DNA from: Owenia fusiformis
Taxonomy: Eukaryota > Annelida > Polychaeta > Sabellida > Oweniidae
Length of the DNA: 64,000 nucleotides
Reading direction: 5' to 3'
NCBI GenBank assembly: GCA_903813345.2
Contig: CAIIXF020000001.1
Coordinates: forward strand, 24,233,915 to 24,297,914
Positions within the stretch are counted from its first letter, which is position 1, and each line of letters starts with the position of its first letter. The translations under genes and the position numbers were made by a program. Below the pieces are notes generated by a model. It was not told where the DNA came from, did not search any database, and was given only the letters and a program-made list of their open reading frames with translations. Positions 36,101-46,500 of this stretch are shown here, piece after piece.

Positions 36101-38926
36101 TACAGACTTGGTACTCCACATCTGCCCCATAACAGTCTAGAGGAGATCTTCCCTCCCCAGTCTCTGCATCAACACACCCCCTGCTTCTTTGTTGATAGCC
36201 AGTTTCACATGTCACTGAGCATGATGTCCAGTCACTCCACTCCTCCCACACAGGCTTAGGAGCTAAAAACAGCACAGTAATTTCACAATTGATAGCTTGT
36301 GGTTCATCGGGATAATAATCGGCCAACAGTTCATGTTCTCATACAGTGATATCTTTAGCTTTAGAATACTCTGATATATACAAAATGTGACTTTGTGATG
36401 TCAAAATTGCCTACTTCCAGGGTAGAGATTAAAAGGTGGATTGGATCGAGTGGATTGGATTCATGTAAAAGGTGGATTGGATTGGGAATCTTCAAAATAT
36501 GGATTTTTTAGTTGATCTCCCTCTAAGCAATTTCTTCCGGCCTGAAGTATTTTGTGATTACTTGGGTCCCTTTAAGGAATTGACAAAGCAATGACAAATA
36601 CATACTTCAATTAGTTGATAGATACCCTAAAGCATTTAACTGCTCTCCCTTGTAAATCAACATTAGTAAGACATAATAAACATAGATCGGTAGATAAAAG
36701 CTGTCATTCAAATTGACGTGTGGGTGTTCCCAAGACATTATGCCATGTTCTGTTTGAATTTAAAACAGATGATATGGATCTTCGACTTGAAAAGTCTGCC
36801 TTATGATTTGTGAAATGTCTAAAATTACCCTTGGAATGAATAAGATTGTGTATCAGGTCACCTTTCTAGTCTACCCAAGCAAAATGATATAACATCTATT
36901 ATTTGACATTGTGGAAGTGAGAAAAGCATTAATCGTCTGAATATAATTTTTTAAGGAAAATCCATATTTTGAAGAATCCCGATCCAATCCACATTTTACA
37001 TGAATCCAATCCACTCGATCTCATCCACCTTTTAATCTTTACCACTTCCAGAAATATGGAGGGTCACAGGTCAATAAAATGGATATGCACACAACCTTAT
37101 ACAAATAATTTACAGACAGACATCTCCTGGATCCCAAAGACAATCTAAAATCTATGAAACACTCCAGACAATTTTTTTTTGACTGGTCAACATTTTGACC
37201 AGACAATTTGAAAACACGCTGGACAATTGTACTCGGTCAATGTCTTAAAAATAAAAAATATATACATAGAAACAGAGGGGTGGGGGGGGGGGGGGTATAA
37301 AATGATTGAAATTGTTAACCATTGAATTTTATATTTTGCATTGTTTCATTTGTCGACAACTTCTTCAGGCCAATTTATATTCTTTCATTTGATGTGTAAA
37401 ACAAAATTCATTGTCTCATGTCTCAGCAATATCTATCTGGACAATTTTGACCACACAGTTTCTTTTCAGACTCGACATTTGTCCGTTGTCAGGTGCATAT
37501 TTCCCACACTGTAATTCATATGTACCTTCAATTTCACAAGTTTCTCCAATGAATCCTTCACCACAGATACATATGAAAGAGCGGCTATTATTCATGCCAT
37601 TTGTGTCAATGCAGTAGGCATCATTAGAACAAGGAGCACTAGCGCAGATTCCCAGGGCTTCCTAAAATCAGTTTGACAATACATTACATATTATCAACTG
37701 TGCAGCATGTGCATCTGTGTTTCTTACTTTGCTATTATCTACAGTATATTGGTATTGTTAAGAAGGTGATAATTCAATTTGGCAAATTAACATTTGGTAA
37801 ACAAACACATTTGGTACTTCTAAAAAGAATTCCACTTGGGAGGTGTTCCACCTAAAGAGGTTAATTTATCATTAAGTCAATTGGTCTTAGGACTCTACTT
37901 GAAGAGGTATTCCACTAACAGAGGTGTTCATCTTCCAGGTTTCGCTGTATATAGAATATCAAGAGCATAATGCATTATTATGGAATATACCAGTTCTTTT
38001 TTACTTTGATTCTCTTAATACACTAAAAGCACTGCCAGCTTGATGAACCTGTTCGCTGAACAAAATTATATCTGGATATTTAATGTAAGATTTAATGGAA
38101 ACAACTTAAAATAGCAAATTAAGTACAGTAGCTGAAATGAATGCCAGAGTTTTTCACTAATAGGTCCATGGGCACTTATTTGAAAGATGTGTGTATGAAA
38201 AAAAAGTTATTTTCCCCTCTGTTTAAATGGGCATTCTATTTGAGGGCCTCTAAACAAAAATGATTCATGAAAGGGATTCTTATTGATTGAAGTTGCTTAA
38301 AAACAATGTATGTATGGTTAAAATAATTTGAAATGAAGTTGCAAATATATGACAAAAGGACATAAAACAACTTTACCCTCTTAATAAAAGCCTATGGGCA
38401 ACATTTTGATTTTGATCTCTTTAAAGAAACGCCCTTGCGAATTAAACCCCCAGTGGTCTTTTAGCAAAAAATCTGGTAAGTACTAATTCTTACATAATGC
38501 AAAGTTCAACATGGAATGCATATGCAACAAATTTCAATAAACGTAATAATATAGAATTTTCTTTTCAATTCAGAACCATTGTTCAAAATTACATACCACA
38601 TCAATAGTGAGATAATCCTTAGGGTAATGTATAAAGGTCTCCGTGATTTCAAACAAGTCAGCTTCACCAGGCAGATTTAACTCACACAAGTTCTCTTGTG
38701 TGTTATAACTGTATGAGTGACATCTTGGCTCAGTGTGACACTGTCTGGCACATTGACTCAAAAGGTAACAAGTTGACTGTTTCAGAATCACTGATCCTGT
38801 ATAATGTCCAGTACTCGGTTCTGTAGAATTCTCATTCACATCCCATTTATACTCCAACGTCAAATCCCGATTCCCTGCTACTATGCTCAACCCATAAAAC
38901 AATATTAAACATATCTTCGAATCCAT
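12113..38926 (-). CDS. Secreted apple/EGF/SRCR protein with 27 TSP1 repeats, 30 coding exons
   Basis: Exons reconstructed on the minus strand join in frame from ATG 38926. The order is signal peptide ([18 protein letters not shown]), apple-like region, EGF, two TSP1, SRCR, then 25 TSP1. If the last exon reads through its donor-like GTAATG it ends at TGA 12113, after CPG plus a nine-residue tail, giving 1764 aa. If that donor is used, the true C terminus lies in an exon I cannot find. Most TSP1 units have W-x-x-W-x-x-C and C-x-x-[ST]-C-(G/A)-G, the sites of C-mannosylation and O-fucosylation in this family. With a signal peptide and no visible membrane segment, the product is probably extracellular matrix, mucus or immune-related. 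SCO-spondin-like and coadhesin-like proteins share the repeat but not this exact order. I assign no orthologue. Confidence 0.85.
12148..16623 (-). other. TSP1 gene exons 23-30: nine TSP1 domains, one double exon
   Basis: Exons: 16623-16459, 16081-15917, 15599-15270, 14482-14318, 13962-13798, 13281-13117, 12817-12653 and 12312-12148. All are 165 nt except exon 25, which is exactly 330 nt and encodes two domains fused at CP-IDG. Exon 30 starts [11 protein letters not shown] and is the last TSP1 unit I find. Its 3' boundary is followed by GTAATG, either a donor or read-through to TGA at 12113. Confidence 0.85.
16848..17445. mobile_element. Possible hairpin-ended element in TSP1 intron 22
   Basis: Left part has 'actcacatggtga' and the right part 'ctcaccatgtgag', preceded by an ACAG-rich stretch ('aggacagacaga', near 17398). 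This matches the half-hairpin start, microsatellite and full-hairpin end of the families at 31026, 45362 and 48410. No tandem core is obvious. Confidence 0.4.
18730..19053. mobile_element. TTAA-type MITE, copy 2
   Basis: Flanked by TTAA at 18726-18729 and 19054-19057. Begins AGGGGCAACAAGG and ends GTTGCACCT. About 330 bp, same orientation as the copy at 1050-1416. TTAA duplication suggests Kolobok- or piggyBac-type mobilisation. In TSP1 intron 20. Confidence 0.75.
19313..19460. repeat. Minisatellite of about 24 bp
   Basis: About six units of 'gtaagggcatttataaacac' type, with landmarks near 19321, 19345, 19365, 19389, 19413 and 19437. Directly upstream of the exon 20 acceptor. Confidence 0.7.
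22236..23681. mobile_element. hAT-like element, CAGTGGCGTAGGAA termini
   Basis: CAGTGGCGTAGGAA on the left pairs with TTCCTACGCCCCTG on the right. Subterminal 'acgccaaa' is also inverted. Flanks 'accttatt' and 'ttattatt' agree at 6 of 8 bases, a possible decayed 8-bp duplication. No coding capacity. Confidence 0.55.
23160..23416. mobile_element. Short hAT-like MITE nested in the 22236-23681 element
   Basis: Left CAGGGGCGTAGCCAG and right CTGGCTACGCCTATG are inverted; 'ttgcgatcgca' and 'gcgcatcaatcgca' lie just inside. About 257 bp, non-coding. Confidence 0.55.
24276..24660. mobile_element. Mariner-like remnant (CAGTGCGTCCC end)
   Basis: Starts CAGTGCGTCCCAAAAACGC after a TA, like the element ends at 59239 and 61673. 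The right part ('caatgtctaaaacttggtcc', 'gaatgattattcagtggtcc') matches the same family. An 'actatttctctacacac' direct duplication lies at 24450-24490. Confidence 0.5.
24930..25708 (-). mobile_element. 5'-truncated non-LTR retrotransposon (LINE)
   Basis: Flanked by an 11-bp target duplication 'cagggttgatt' (24919-24929 and 25709-25719). The 3' end is on the left, with an A-rich tail (poly-T then TTTA repeats on the plus strand). The frame at 25553-25239 is the C-terminal end of a reverse transcriptase protein: [13 protein letters not shown], then C-x-CG, ETPKH-FFHCP, the usual C-x-C-x7-H-x4-C motif. Inserted in TSP1 intron 14. Confidence 0.8.
27947..29631. mobile_element. TIR element starting CAC with 5-bp flanking repeat
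   Basis: A perfect 47-bp inverted repeat starts CACGAGGGGAAAGAGTACCC on the left and mirrors at 29585-29631. 'aagtg' lies immediately outside both ends (27942-27946 and 29632-29636). CAC ends and a 5-bp duplication are typical of Transib-like elements, but no transposase is recognisable, so the superfamily is open. The right end carries an extra 'ttgctcggcggta' repeat. In TSP1 intron 11. Confidence 0.7.
28592..28725 (+). pseudogene. Possible LINE reverse-transcriptase C-terminal remnant
   Basis: The translation has C-x-x-G, then TQKHLILHC and RHSTQRTQL, reminiscent of the C-terminal zinc motif of non-LTR elements. One cysteine is missing. Lies inside the 27947-29631 element. Weak evidence. 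Confidence 0.3.
31026..31922. mobile_element. Hairpin-ended element with 162-bp tandem core (family 1, copy A)
   Basis: Begins CAAGGCACAGACGTG...ATCATACC. The core repeats with a period of exactly 162 bp: 'ggtttggctg' at 31160, 31322, 31484 and 31646, and a variant at 31808. Then come a GCCC-rich microsatellite (31849-31881) and a terminal hairpin ATCGTACC...GGTACGAT (31898-31921). This order matches the published layout of bivalve pearl / Helentron-like elements. The left end abuts the exon 11 splice acceptor by about 12 bp. Confidence 0.7.
34539..35419 (-). other. TSP1 gene exons 5-6: SRCR domain split over two exons
   Basis: Exon 5 (35419-35258, 162 nt) carries the first half: [38 protein letters not shown]. 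Exon 6 (34682-34539, 144 nt) carries the second: [20 protein letters not shown] and AAAVRCI. Scavenger-receptor cysteine-rich domains bind proteins or microbial ligands in other animals; a ligand here is unknown. Confidence 0.8.
35111..35191. mobile_element. 81-bp palindromic MITE of the TAGCCTTGCCC family
   Basis: Almost a full palindrome: TAGCCTTGCCCAAGTCGGT on the left mirrors '...CTTGGGCAAGGCTA' on the right. It shares termini with the 812-bp element at 62219-63030. Flanks 'ctctgatac' and 'ctttgacac' agree at 7 of 9 bases, a decayed 9-bp duplication. Between SRCR exons 5 and 6. Confidence 0.75.
35679..36262 (-). other. TSP1 gene exons 3-4: first two TSP1 domains
   Basis: Exon 3 (36262-36083, 180 nt) reads [17 protein letters not shown] and ends CTLSKCP. 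Exon 4 (35846-35679, 168 nt) reads [19 protein letters not shown] and ends CHVSACD. Both are phase 1-1 but differ in length and sequence from the later repeats, so they are older or independent units. Confidence 0.8.
36421..37043. mobile_element. MITE with 8-bp target duplication and ~88-bp TIRs
   Basis: 'acttccag' flanks both sides exactly (36413-36420 and 37044-37051). TIRs of about 88 bp start GGTAGAGATTAAAAGGTGGA and contain internal 'gtggattggat' repeats. An 8-bp duplication fits hAT or P-type elements. No coding capacity. In TSP1 intron 2. Confidence 0.8.
37526..38926 (-). other. TSP1 gene exons 1-2: signal peptide, apple-like region, EGF
   Basis: Exon 1 (38926-38597, donor GTATGT, phase 0) encodes the signal peptide and then a PAN/apple-like segment: [20 protein letters not shown] followed by a C-x-L pattern, typical of apple disulfide spacing. 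Exon 2 (37661-37526, phase 1) encodes one EGF unit with six cysteines: [24 protein letters not shown]. Together they form the N-terminal adhesion module. Confidence 0.8.
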
Positions 38927-40509
38927 TTTACAAATTTAAAATACTAAAGTAAATGACTATATTTCTCTTCATGTGAGGCAGGTGCCTCTTCTTACTAACC
39001 TCTGCAACTTTACCTGTCTGATTTTAATTAATATTCACCTGAATAATTGATTCTAATTGGCCCAGGTAAAGGTCCCACTTGAATAATTGCACATCACAGA
39101 AGTTGTTAGGTTGGTCACAAGGGCCTTACCAGAACAATAACACCAGGATACTAATGAGGTATTAATGAGTATGTTGTCCTTTTAACAACAATACCATAAT
39201 GACTCAAAATTAGATTAAAAATAGGAGAAATATAAATATCATCACACATATAATAAAAATAATGATACATAGACCGTTTGGAAATTAGTTCTGAAGGATT
39301 TCAATCATTGATCATGTTCTGATTAATAATTTAAAAACCATCAGTCATGTTGCTGAGGCAAATATTTTGATAACTGGTCAATTCATTATAGGGCAAGATC
39401 AAAACATACCTTTTGGGACAAATATAAAAGTAAATGAAAAACAGGGGGTAGGCGAACCTTCATTAAAGCAAAAACAATGAAATTAATCCTGCATTGATAT
39501 TTTGATCATTTAGAGTAAATGAACATTTGAAGAAGTTATCTCAGATCTAAAATTGTCAGCTGGTCAGAAAACAAAATTGATAAAAGTTAATTTCTACTGA
39601 ACTTTACTTCAACTTGACTTTCAAAGGAACAATAGTTAGAGGGTTTAGTGGTCCTTGTGTTGTTTTAAGGGTTACAAAATATTGGATGTCTAAAAAAGTG
39701 AGCCACTTTTTGGCAAGTATTTCCTCAGCAATAGATATCAATCTTACGTTACACGACTCAAACTCCAACCATTAATTCCTTCAGGATTCATCTTTTTATC
39801 TTGAAACAGTTTTCAATTAATCAATAGTAGCCTCATCAGTTTCATTTACAGATGGCAGATATTATCATGATATTCCAGGCTACTTTATAGAAATTTGCAA
39901 TGAATTTGACTACATTAATCTATTGCTGTAAACATTCTTGTCAAAAAACTATTTTGGGACACCCGATATTAAAGGACTTAAATCTTGAACTCAAATTATT
40001 TTTCAAGGAGTATATAAAATTTAAAACAAATTGGAAAACTTGTATTTCAAGACAACAACAGATGAACAAACTCTACGTCCTTGACTCAACTTTTACTTTC
40101 TTAAAGGGCCAATAACAGCTCTTCTTATAACACTAAAATATAAAACGACTTGACTAAGACATACTTATTCTTTCCAAAATAAAAGGGATATTCAGGATAA
40201 GAATTTCAGCTAAAAGCTGTTTAACAAACAAATTCAAGTCTATATATATGTATTGTAACAACAAACAATTTATTTACAAATGCAACTATTTCATAATTTC
40301 TATGACAATTAGTTGCAATAAATACACTATAATATAGAATGATAATCACTTCTTCATTATCCAATCAGTTAAAACTATTTCTATGGAAAAAATTGGCAGT
40401 GTTGATTAAAGGATCTGTCCGCGTACATAAAACAGAAAAAAACATTTTCTAACTTTGAAACTCTACAGTTAATGTCCTTATACTATATATGCATACATTA
40501 AGATATATT
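38927..40509. other. Intergenic region between TSP1 gene 5' end and NDUFA7 3' end
   Basis: No gene seen. The TSP1 promoter should lie just above 38926. NDUFA7 3' UTR lies just below 40510; a minus-strand AATAAA at 40269-40274 is a candidate polyadenylation signal. The rest is AT-rich without a repeat that I recognise. Confidence 0.45.
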
Positions 40510-43500
40510 TTATAGTGTGGCCTTGCTGTATGCTGCTGAATCTGTGTCAGGGTTGTAGCCAAATCCTGGTATTCTTGGACGACTCTCTTTTGTAGCAACA
40601 CTCGTTTCGGCACTTAAAAACACAAAAAGTAATAGGAATTATAGGTAAACAACAGTCAGATTGTGTCCAATTAGAAACAAATGTTCATCTAAATAACTAT
40701 GTGCTATTGGATATAAATGCAATAAATAATGTTTAACTTTAGAAATAAGTCTTTCAATTTTCCGTGAACACCTGCATTTGGAAGTCACTAGATTACTGAG
40801 TTTAATACATTCAGAAGAGTGCATGTGTATCTTCATATGAATTTAACAGTAACAACGTTACTATAATTAATATTTTTAAAATTAAAAATATATAACAGCA
40901 TATGCAACTCTCTAATCTAGGTTTTTCTTTGTCCCATTGTCATCACATATTATCTTGGTCCCATTGTCATCACATATTAAACAAGACATTAACATGACAA
41001 TTCACCACCTAGTTGCTCACGATATTAAGAGTTCAATCTTAAGTCAAACTTGAATATCTGAGAACTTGTAGATGATTTTGAAAAAATGGTCAAATGTGAA
41101 GCAAGTTGAAGAAAGACCCTTTTTGACCCTGATAAGGTCATTGAAGGTGAAATCGATTTGAACTTCTGACAACTTGTAGATTATTTTGAAAACAAGGCAC
41201 AGGGTGAACAATATAGTACCTAAAACCTGACAGTGTTGGCTAGGGTGTTTCACTTTTCAAGAATGTTCTCACATCATAACGGCCCTTTAACATGGGGTTA
41301 CAAATGGTGCTGGTAGTTCACTGATTTTTTTCAACAAAATCGGATAACGTTAAAACTGGTCCATCAGGTTTTCCTGGAATCACCTTTTCCTGGCAAAGTA
41401 TCATCTTCTTGTTTTTTAAAATGAATCAACAACAACATTTTAGATGAATTTGAGGCAAATCACTGAAGCGCCTATTTGGTAGACCATATCTTCATATGAA
41501 TTTAACAGTTACAAATTTACTATAATTAATATTTTTAAAATTAAAAGTATATTACAGCATATGCAACTCTCTAATCTAAGTTTTTCTTTGTTCCATTGTC
41601 ATCACATATTATCACATATTATCTTGGTCCCATTGTCATCACATATTAAACAAGACATTACATGACAATTTATAGGTGTGTGATACATTTCAAAATTGTC
41701 ATTTTACATGTCATAATTTGTTGGTTTCATTCGTTTAGCCAATGAAAACATTGTAAAACAAAAAATTGTCTGTTACGTACAATCAATTTTGTTCAGTTTT
41801 GATTAGTTGTCAGAATAAAGTTACGTTCATCTGAATCCATGTATCAAAACAAAAATCCTATTTTCACTTCAAAATACTTCAGTGAGATGAAGGCTCGGAA
41901 TTGTCACATGCAATAACTTATTGTCGTATTCGTTATTTTATCTTCTCGATAGTAGCATTTAGTCGTACATTTGATGCCAGGTCACCTTGTCGCGTACCTC
42001 TTGGGGAACCCCACATTTATGTGTGTACTCATGGAAGTAAATTCCCCGGTGTAGCCGAGAGCCATAAACTTTTCAACAGGTTCGAAATGACCAATTTCTC
42101 TCATATATACTCTAAATATTTTATTATTTAGCACCTACAAAGTATTGCTAATAACCATATGTAATTTCAATAAGGAAACTTATCTGGCTACATATAAATT
42201 CAATATCAACACTAGCTGTTCTCTCGACACGTCCTGGCTTACCTTGTGGTGACAAACCCTGGATTTTCGCTATTTATAGTTTATCAACACCTGGACGCAT
42301 GCGCATTTTATAGTTTATCGGGCACTTTAAGTGGTTTTCCTGGAATCGCGATGACAAGATTAAACTAAAAACTTCCAAAAGTTAATCAGCTCTAGAAATT
42401 CTTACCATGTAATATGTGTGAAAATTTGAAGTAAATCTGTCGAGTGGTTTTCCTGGAATCGTGATGACAAGAAAGTGAGACGCCCCCTGCCACCCACCCG
42501 CCGCCCATCAAGGTGACGACAATATCGTACCTTTTTAGGTACGATGAAAAGTCAGTCTAAACAGTATTTGTTAGGTTACTGGAAGTTGTAAGAATTTGTA
42601 AAAGATGCCAACCACCAACCGCCACCACAAAAAATGGAGACCATTACAATATGTCACCACTTTTTGGTGGTGACATAAAAACCTTGAAATGTGGATACTT
42701 GTCATCCGAACACTTTTGACTGGTCCAAGAAGCGATCAGATAAGACAGGCTTTACTGTATAACACAAGAAAACAAATGTGTACAAAATGTCCCCACCTAT
42801 GGGTGATCCCGTCAAATGGTTATCCTGAAAATGAGTAGACAAGACTTTACTGTTACAATTTTGGGACGGAAAATGCAACTTGGCCACCATAAAATTTACC
42901 CAGAATAACAAAAAATTAGTCAGCTCTAGATTTTCATACTAAGAACCACCCCTGAAATTTGAAATTGATCCGTCAAACAGTAAACCAGAAAACGCGTAAA
43001 CAAGACTTTACAGACAAGATTTAGGACGGAAAAATCCAAAATGGCTGCTTTGACATTTGCCCAGAATGCCTAAAAACTAATCAGTTCTAGATTTTCATAC
43101 TAAGAATCATCCCTGAAAATTCGAAATTGATCTACCAAACGGCTCACCTGAAAACGTGTAGACAAGACTTTACAGACAAGATTTTACAGGGTTCGTACAC
43201 CTTTTTCAAAATGAATTTCCCTGACAATTCCCTGACATTTCCAGGCAAAAAAGAAAATTTCCAGATCTAATTTTCCTCGCACGGCCTCTAAAAAGTCTCA
43301 AACAACTGTTATTCGAGACAAAAAGACTTATTATGAAACATTTTGGGTTTCTCCTTCAGTACCATTTCTCATGACTTAACTTTACTTGTACAGGCCATCT
43401 GATTCACCAATTTAATCCTGATACATTATATTTTTAATATTACATATTTTACATTGCATAAGGCCAAAGGTAAACATACATGTATAGGGGTGAAGCCAGC

Positions 43501-46500
43501 AAGTGTCAAGAGGGTGTAATTTTTTTGGTTTGCATCACTGCGAGCAAAAGTATCCCAAAGGGGGGGGGGGGTACGGAGGTTCACTCCCGAAATTTTTTTT
43601 AAATTAACATTGTACAGGGTGTCCAAAAAAAAACAGGACCGTAAGAAAGTTGAATAACTCGGTCAATTTTGCATATTTTGCCTTGAATTTTCAGAATTCT
43701 TTAGTTCATTCAATGTGAATTTTGTTGTGAAAGTTTGATAATAATCTACCACTTGAGTCAAAAACCACAGCTCCTTACAAAACATGCCCCAAATGTGCAA
43801 AGCTCATCCCTATGCACAATTCAATCCGGCGACCAAAGCTATTGATGATCCTCCTACACACATGTCTTTCTGAATGGACAAGTTTGTTCCAAGAACAATT
43901 GCTACTGGGGCTTACATCCTCCTGATTAAGTGTTACGGCATCCATTGCATTCTGAACAATGTACTCCCTGGTTGGCAATGAGGAATCATGGAATCATCAG
44001 TCCCTTTTGGTTCGAAGGTGACTGGGGACTTGCTATCACCATGAACAAGGACCAGTAAGTTCTCACCAAGTTTTGGAGGTCACTAAGCACCAGAAGGGAC
44101 ATCTAAGGAGATAATTAAGCAGTGGTTTCAACAAGCCAATACCACCCCAACACTGCAAATGATATGCTGAAATGGTTTAGGCAATGCTTTGGTGGTCAGC
44201 TCATCAGTTGCAGAACGCAAACCATATAGGCAGCTCATTCGCCTGATCTAAATCCCCCAAATTTTTATCTTTGAGGATTTCTCAAAGCCAATTTGTATAC
44301 TGACAGGCCCCTAACAATCTTAAGAGGGCAATAACTACCCCAATATTTACCATCCACATTAATGTGTGTAGGTAAGGGTCATTAACAACTTTGTTCGCAG
44401 GATTCGTTTGTGCATAGAGAGGAGAAGTGCCCACTTTGAGCATGTTTTGTAAAGGACTGTCGTTTTTGACACAATAAACAGATTACTATCAAACTTTCAG
44501 AACAAAATTCACATTGGATGAACTAAATAATTCTTAAATTTCAAGGCAAAATGTGCAAAATTGACCGAGTTATTCAACTTTCTTACGGTCCTGTTTTTTT
44601 TTGGACACCCTGTATATGGTGCATTCTAAGCATTTCAAATGTTTTGTAATGAATCCAAATGACAACTAAAACTTTAAAATGTTGATCTAAATCCTACTAG
44701 AAAAATAGCAACTCACTTGAGGGGCAATTCCCACCTAATGAAACATATTTTTATTGAATACTATCATCCTTTAATACTCTTACTTTAATACTAGGAAAAT
44801 ATCAAATCATAGAACTGAAGGATGTCGGAGATTTCTCAAGCCTATATATCAGTTCAGATAATTTATCATCCACAATTTAGGATTGTGAACTGATGACATC
44901 ATCAAAAAGTGTATATAACGATACATCCATTCATTTACAGTTAGAGGTCAACGAATAAAGAAGGAATGGTTCGCATCTAAATATTTCTAAAACGAACGTA
45001 AACAGGATTTAGCTGAAAATAAAAAATGCAAAATAACCTTTTCAATGATTTTCTTACAATTTTAACGCTTTCCTCCCCAAAGGGTATCAAATAATCATAC
45101 AAACAAAATTGTTCAGTTTATAAATGCCATACATATTTTAAATGGCCATTTGCTACATTTTTAATATTCTGATAAAATCATTTTGCTCCCTAACATTGAC
45201 TGCTCCCTAACATTGACAAGAGTTATTTTTTATTATTTTTTAAAAAATTGAATAAAAGACGGCGTATCTGTTTGAAGTAAGAAATATTTTAATCGGTATT
45301 TAGACTATCTTGGATAATAATTAGAAGCCTTCGTTAAATTACGTTAAAAAGTTATAATGGAACAAGGCATTAACATGACAAAATGTCACCACCTAAAACA
45401 ATTTTGTCAATTTAAAGCAAGTTGAAAAAATACCTCTTTGACTTTTTTTGACATTGAGAAGGTCATTGAAGGTCAAATGTCAAATGTAAAGTCAGATTTG
45501 AACTTCTGAGAACATGTAGATGATTTTGAAAAAAAAATTAAGTAAATTTGAAGCAAGTTGAAAAAAGACCTTTTTGACCTTGAAAAGGTCATTGAAGGTC
45601 AAATGTCAAATCTAAAGTCAGATTTGAACTTCTGAGAACATGTAGATGATTTTGAAAAAAAAAATTAAGTAAATTTGAAGCAAGTTGAAAAAAGACCTTT
45701 TTGACCTTGAAAAGGTCATTGAAGGTCAAAGGTCAAATCTAAAGTCAGATTTGAACTTCTGAGAACTTGTAAAGTCAAATTTGAACTTCTGAAAAGATGT
45801 AGATGATTTTGAAAAAAAAAATTGGTCAATTTGAAGCAAGTTGAAAACAGACCTTTTTGACCTTTTTTGACCTTGAGAAGGTCATTAAAGGTCAAATGTC
45901 AAATCTAAAGTCAGATTTGAATTTCTGAGAACATGTAGATGATTTTGAAAAAAAAAATTAGTCAATTTGAAGCAAGTTGAAAAAAAACCTTTTTGACCTT
46001 TTTTGACCTTGAGAAGGTCATTGAAGGTCAAATGTCAAATCTAAAGGTCATTGAAGGTCAAATATCAAATCTAAAGTCAAATCTAAAGTCATATTTGAAT
46101 TTCTGAGAACATGTAGATGATTTTGAAAAAAAAATTTAGTCAATTTGAAGCAAGATGAAAAAATACCTTTTTGACATTTTTTAACATTGAGAAGGTCATT
46201 GAAGGTCAAATGTCAAATCTAAAGTCAGATTTGAATTTCTGAGAACATGTAGATGATTTTGAAAAAAAAATTTAGTCAATTTGAAGCAAGTTGAAAAAAG
46301 ACCTTTTTGACCTTTTTTGACTTTGAGAAGGTCATTGAAGGTCAAATGTCAAATCTTAAGTCAAATCTAAAGTCAGATTTGAATTTCTGAGAACACGTAG
46401 ATGATTTTGAAAAATTTCTTTAGTCAATTTGAAGCAAGTTGAAAACAGACCTTTTTGACCTTTTTTGACCTTGAGAAGGTCATTGAAGGTCAAATGTCAA

